This document shows, piece by piece, positions 54,376 to 57,656 of a stretch of 57,656 nt of DNA (position 1 is the first letter of the stretch; each line of letters starts with the position of its first letter). The translations under genes and the position numbers were made by a program. The DNA comes from Myxococcota bacterium (GTDB taxonomy: Bacteria; Myxococcota_A; Polyangia; Palsa-1104; JAEUJZ01): assembly GCA_025057315.1 (NCBI GenBank), contig JANWXW010000069.1:1-57656 (forward strand). Direction: 5' to 3'. Under the pieces are notes generated by a model. It had not been told where the DNA came from and did not search any database. It was given only the letters and a program-made list of their open reading frames with translations.

Positions 54376-57300
54376 GGTCGCGGAGCTCCGGGTTCTGGTT
54401 GCGAATCCGCGCCAGGTAGGAGGTGCGCGGCTTGACGTTCAGCTCGGCCAGCATCGTGTAGTTGCGCTGGCTCTTTTTGACCTGAGAGACGCGGCTGTTC
54501 GGGTCCATGATGTCACCGAAGACGATCGCATCCACCGGGCACGCCTGCGCGCAGGCCGGCACAATGACGCCGTCCGCCACCCGATCCTGCCCGCGCAGCT
54601 TCGCGTCGCGCTCGGCGCCGCGGATGCGCTGCACGCAGTAGGTGCACTTTTCCATCACACCGCGCGAGCGCAGCGTCACGTCCGGGTTGTACTTGAGCCG
54701 CGCCACCGGCAGCACGTCGTCGTTCTCGTCGCGCTCGTAGTAGTGGCGCCAGTCCAGGAAGTTGAAGCGCCGGACCTTGTAGGGGCAGTTGTTGGCGCAG
54801 TAGCGGGTGCCGACGCAGCGGTTGTAGGCCATGTCGTTCAGACCATCCTGCGAGTGGACCGTGGCCGCCACCGGGCACACGTTCTCGCACGGCGCGTTCT
54901 CGCACTGCATGCACGGCACCGGCTGGTGCGCCGTCTGCGGATCGTCCACGCTGCCGGAAAAATAGCGATCCACACGCAGCCAGTGCATCTCGCGACCCTT
55001 GCGCACCTGCGCCTTGCCCACAATCGGGATGTTGTTCTCCGCCTGGCAGGCAACCACGCAGGCCGAACAACCGGTGCAGACCGACAGATCGATGGCCATG
55101 CCCCACTGCTGGCCGGTCTTTTTGCGCTCCTCCCACAGCGACTTGAGCGGCGGATGGTGCACCATGTGCTGGGCAAAGTCGGGCTTTTTGCGAAACTCCG
55201 CCAGGTCGGCCTCCCGGATCAGCGCCCGCCCCTGCACCGCATGGTGATCTGCCGTGCGCGCCAGCCCCTTGCCTTCTTCTTTCTTCGCCCCCCCCGGCGA
55301 TCGATAGGTCCGGTTCATGTTCCACTTCTCGTCCTCCTGCTGCGAGAAGTGGTCCTGCGCCCGCACCAGCCCGGTGACGCGCAACCAGTCGAGCCAGGTG
55401 CCATCGCGGGCGTTGTCCAGGTCAAAGCCCCTGAGGTCGCGCGGGTCATCGTACTTGCGGCCCAGCTTCTCGACCGTCACCCCGGTGTCAAACCCCAGCG
55501 CCGCCGAGTCGCGCAGCCGGTAGGCGTCAAAGCCGGCACCGGCGCCAATGCGACCGGTTGTGCGCCGGCCATAGCCCAGCGCGATCGTCACCACCCCGTC
55601 CGCCTGCCCCGGCTGCACGCACACCGCGGCCTCCAGGCTTCGGCCGCGCACCCGGATGCGGACCATGTCATCCTGCTCGACGCCCAGCTGCCTGGCCGTC
55701 CGCACGGACAGCAGCGCCGCGTTGTCCCAGGTCAGCTTCGTGATCGGGTCGGGCAGCTCCTGCAACCAGCCGTTGTTGGCAAAGCGGCCATCGTAGGTGG
55801 CATGGCTCGGGCAGAACACGATCTCCAGGCCTGTGCTTGGACCCTGAGCCAGAGCCGGCAGGGCCGCCCCGATCGCCGCCGCCTGCAGCACCGGCACCGT
55901 CGGTGCCGCGGCGCTGCCCGCAAGCAGCCCGTCGCGCAGCACCTTGCGCCAGGCCAGCTCAAAGAGCACATCCAACTCGGACGGGGCCGCCCCCCTGTCG
56001 GGCGCTCCCCCGGCTGCAGGCGCCGGCCCGGCCGGTGCTCCGTCCTTGCCCCCGGATACCCCCGCGATGCCCGCGGCACGCCACGTCTCGCGCACCAGGT
56101 CATGGCCGCGCCGGAGCTGCCCTGACACGAGCACGCTGACCAGCTCCAGATCGGACCAACCACCGTAAAGCGGCGCGATGAGCGGCTGCACCACGCTCAC
56201 CGTGCCGTCTGTGGCGCGGGCATCCCCCCAGGCCTCCAAAAAGTGCGCCCGCGGGATGTGCACCTGCGCCGCTGCAGCCGTCTCGTCGGCATACAGGCCC
56301 AAGTGCACCAGCATCGTCTGGCCCCCGCGAAGCCGCTCGGCCAGCGCCAGATCCGCCGGAGCATCGTAGAGCGGGTTGCCCCCCAGGACCACCAGCGTGT
56401 CCACCGCACCCGAGCCCAGCGCCTGCGCCAGCTCCCGCATCGACTCCACCTGCAGCGGCCGGCCCGCATCCAGCTGCCGAATGTATTCCACCGTCTTGCC
56501 CGGCGCATCCAGCGCCGCGTTGAGCGCATGCACCAGCGCATGCACCTCTCGCGGCTGGTTCCGCCCCGCGATGATGACCGCCCGCCCCCGGGCCGCAAGC
56601 AGATCCTTGGCCACCGCAGCGACAAACCGCTCGTGGCCCTCGCCCGCCCGGACGCTCGCCAACGCCTGCGCGATCTCCCCAGGCAGGACCAGGCCACGGC
56701 GCGCCAGCTCGGCGCCCAGCCTCAGCAGCAGCCCGCCCACCTCGCTGGGCCGCACCCGCAGCCGGTGATCGGCCATGGTGCCGGTGATGGTCCAGGACGG
56801 CTCCACCACATAGAGCCGGCTCATCGTGTCGTCCGGGTCCTCGGGCCGCCGGCGCTCAGCAAAGTCCCCCGCCAGGTGCAGCGCGTCCGCATCCAGGCCC
56901 AGCGGATCCGCATCGAGCACCAGCACCACATCGGCCCGGTCCAGGTGATAGTGGGCATGCAGGTCGTCACTGAAGGCGAGGCGGCTGCCGGCCCGGATGG
57001 CGTCGTCTCCCAGCGGCTCCCACACATGCCAGCGCGCCTTGGGCAGGGCCAGCAGCAGCTGTTCCCGCAGCCGCAGCAGCGTCGGCGACACGAGCGCTCC
57101 AGAGAGCACATGCAGCCCCGCCCCCTGCACCGCCGCCAGCCGCGCCCGCCGCTCGCGCAGCACGCGCAGCGCCGCCTCGTAGCCCCGCTCCCGCTCCCCG
57201 TCCCGGTAGGCCTTGCCCTCCACCACCGGATGGGTGGAGCGGTCCGGATCGTACAGCTCCAGGATCGCCGCCTGGGCAAAGGCGCTGGAGGCACCGCCAC

Positions 57301-57656
57301 TCATGGGATGGGCCGGGTTGCCCTCGATCTTGGTCGGCCGGCCGTCGTTGCTCTCCACCAGCAGGCCCACCGCCTCCTGGCCCAGCGTCATGGTCGTCGC
57401 ATAATAAAGCGGCAACCCGATGACCCCATACTCCGGCGCCTTCGTGTAGGGCAGGATCTTCTCGACCGGCCGACGGCAGGCAGCCAGACCCGACAGGGCC
57501 AACGAGGCGCCCATCAGGTGCATGAAGCTACGCCGCGACAGCGGCGTGGACAGCTCGGAAGCTCCCGGCGGGAACTCCCGCGCCAGCTGCTCCTGGAACT
57601 GGGGCGTGCAGGCCAGCTCGTCCAGGCTCCGCCAGTAGGTCTTGCCGCCCGGTCCC
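54368..57656 (-). CDS. actB: Alternative Complex III iron-sulfur subunit ActB (partial at right edge)
   Basis: More than 1,090 residues are visible; the frame stays open to the window edge, so the true start lies beyond 57656. An ATG at 57523 is internal, since the family-typical YWRSLDELA and the twin-arginine motif SRRSFM precede it. The protein joins a molybdopterin-oxidoreductase-like domain (without evident Mo ligands) and, from about 55130 down, a ferredoxin-like domain with Cys clusters [29 protein letters not shown] and CTYC with CAQACP. It carries electrons through the Fe-S chain. actA would lie upstream, outside the window. Confidence 0.95.
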   Translation of the reverse strand, partial: GPGGKTYWRSLDELACTPQFQEQLAREFPPGASELSTPLSRRSFMHLMGASLALSGLAACRRPVEKILPYTKAPEYGVIGLPLYYATTMTLGQEAVGLLVESNDGRPTKIEGNPAHPMSGGASSAFAQAAILELYDPDRSTHPVVEGKAYRDGERERGYEAALRVLRERRARLAAVQGAGLHVLSGALVSPTLLRLREQLLLALPKARWHVWEPLGDDAIRAGSRLAFSDDLHAHYHLDRADVVLVLDADPLGLDADALHLAGDFAERRRPEDPDDTMSRLYVVEPSWTITGTMADHRLRVRPSEVGGLLLRLGAELARRGLVLPGEIAQALASVRAGEGHERFVAAVAKDLLAARGRAVIIAGRNQPREVHALVHALNAALDAPGKTVEYIRQLDAGRPLQVESMRELAQALGSGAVDTLVVLGGNPLYDAPADLALAERLRGGQTMLVHLGLYADETAAAAQVHIPRAHFLEAWGDARATDGTVSVVQPLIAPLYGGWSDLELVSVLVSGQLRRGHDLVRETWRAAGIAGVSGGKDGAPAGPAPAAGGAPDRGAAPSELDVLFELAWRKVLRDGLLAGSAAAPTVPVLQAAAIGAALPALAQGPSTGLEIVFCPSHATYDGRFANNGWLQELPDPITKLTWDNAALLSVRTARQLGVEQDDMVRIRVRGRSLEAAVCVQPGQADGVVTIALGYGRRTTGRIGAGAGFDAYRLRDSAALGFDTGVTVEKLGRKYDDPRDLRGFDLDNARDGTWLDWLRVTGLVRAQDHFSQQEDEKWNMNRTYRSPGGAKKEEGKGLARTADHHAVQGRALIREADLAEFRKKPDFAQHMVHHPPLKSLWEERKKTGQQWGMAIDLSVCTGCSACVVACQAENNIPIVGKAQVRKGREMHWLRVDRYFSGSVDDPQTAHQPVPCMQCENAPCENVCPVAATVHSQDGLNDMAYNRCVGTRYCANNCPYKVRRFNFLDWRHYYERDENDDVLPVARLKYNPDVTLRSRGVMEKCTYCVQRIRGAERDAKLRGQDRVADGVIVPACAQACPVDAIVFGDIMDPNSRVSQVKKSQRNYTMLAELNVKPRTSYLARIRNQNPELRDHE

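Noticed and set aside
52987..56125. Long plus-strand open frames (482 and 583 codons)
   Set aside because: Both are antisense to actC and actB, are His/Arg/Gln-rich and have no recognisable domain.
1..57656. CRISPR arrays, tRNA or rRNA genes, IS elements, phage genes
   Set aside because: No regularly spaced repeats, cloverleaf-like segments, transposase motifs or phage structural genes were seen on either strand by reading.

Overview
The window is GC-rich, densely coded chromosomal DNA from a Gram-negative, aerobic bacterium, most likely a member of Myxococcota (Polyangia-like). This is inferred from several things together: a DUF1592/DUF1588 protein paired with a DUF1552 protein; many secreted lipoproteins with an Asp/Leu/Met-Pro linker after the lipidated Cys; several large Ser/Thr kinases of the HRD-x-SP-x-N type; PEGA/TPR outer-membrane proteins; and an Alternative Complex III-caa3 oxidase locus. 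No rRNA, tRNA, CRISPR array, IS element or phage gene was seen, and no stretch over 300 bp lacks a gene.

Layout. 1-3510: a partial lipoprotein, an AT-rich divergent intergenic region, and the DUF1592/DUF1552 pair. 3513-6923: NAD salvage (nadE, pncB). 7032-9056: two tandem paralogous Cys-rich lipoproteins. 9289-11842: a PATAN/DUF4388 regulator, a coiled-coil protein and a helical lipoprotein. 11946-12368: a small membrane protein. 12464-17470: a reductive pyrimidine-degradation operon (preT, preA, aldehyde dehydrogenase, beta-ureidopropionase). 17649-18955: a degenerate Thg1-like protein and a lipoprotein. 18906-32583: an island of kinases. It holds a kinase/cyclase-like/AAA protein; a divergent six-gene operon (FlgO/TolB-N-like membrane protein, two related lipoproteins, a transmembrane pseudokinase, a third lipoprotein, a double thioredoxin-fold protein); a tail-anchored kinase with a Cys-rich insertion; and an FHA-kinase-pseudokinase gene broken by three single-base frame changes. 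32833-44210: housekeeping and envelope genes (FlK-like thioesterase, M20 peptidase, ApbE, lectin-like lipoprotein, cyclophilin, PEGA/barrel protein, a signal-peptidase-I homologue lacking its catalytic residues, thiE, thiG, a lipoprotein, a POT-family transporter). 44342-45613: a divergent MFS transporter. 45767-57656: the minus-strand respiratory operon actB(partial)-C-D-E-F, a 103-aa membrane protein, sco, coxB-A-C-D, tightly packed with ATGA-type overlaps.

How the genes work together. The respiratory operon encodes a quinol:cytochrome c oxidoreductase (ACIII) next to its cytochrome c oxidase, with the copper chaperone between them. nadE and pncB recycle nicotinate to NAD. preTA and the amidohydrolase take uracil/thymine towards beta-amino acids, although dihydropyrimidinase is not in the window. 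The least explained part is 22064-32583. A transmembrane pseudokinase is co-transcribed with three lipoproteins and a secreted tandem thioredoxin-fold protein, next to three other kinase genes; this looks like an undescribed cytoplasm-to-envelope signalling or assembly system. The other notable items are two homologues of well-known enzymes (signal peptidase I and Thg1) in which the catalytic residues are replaced.
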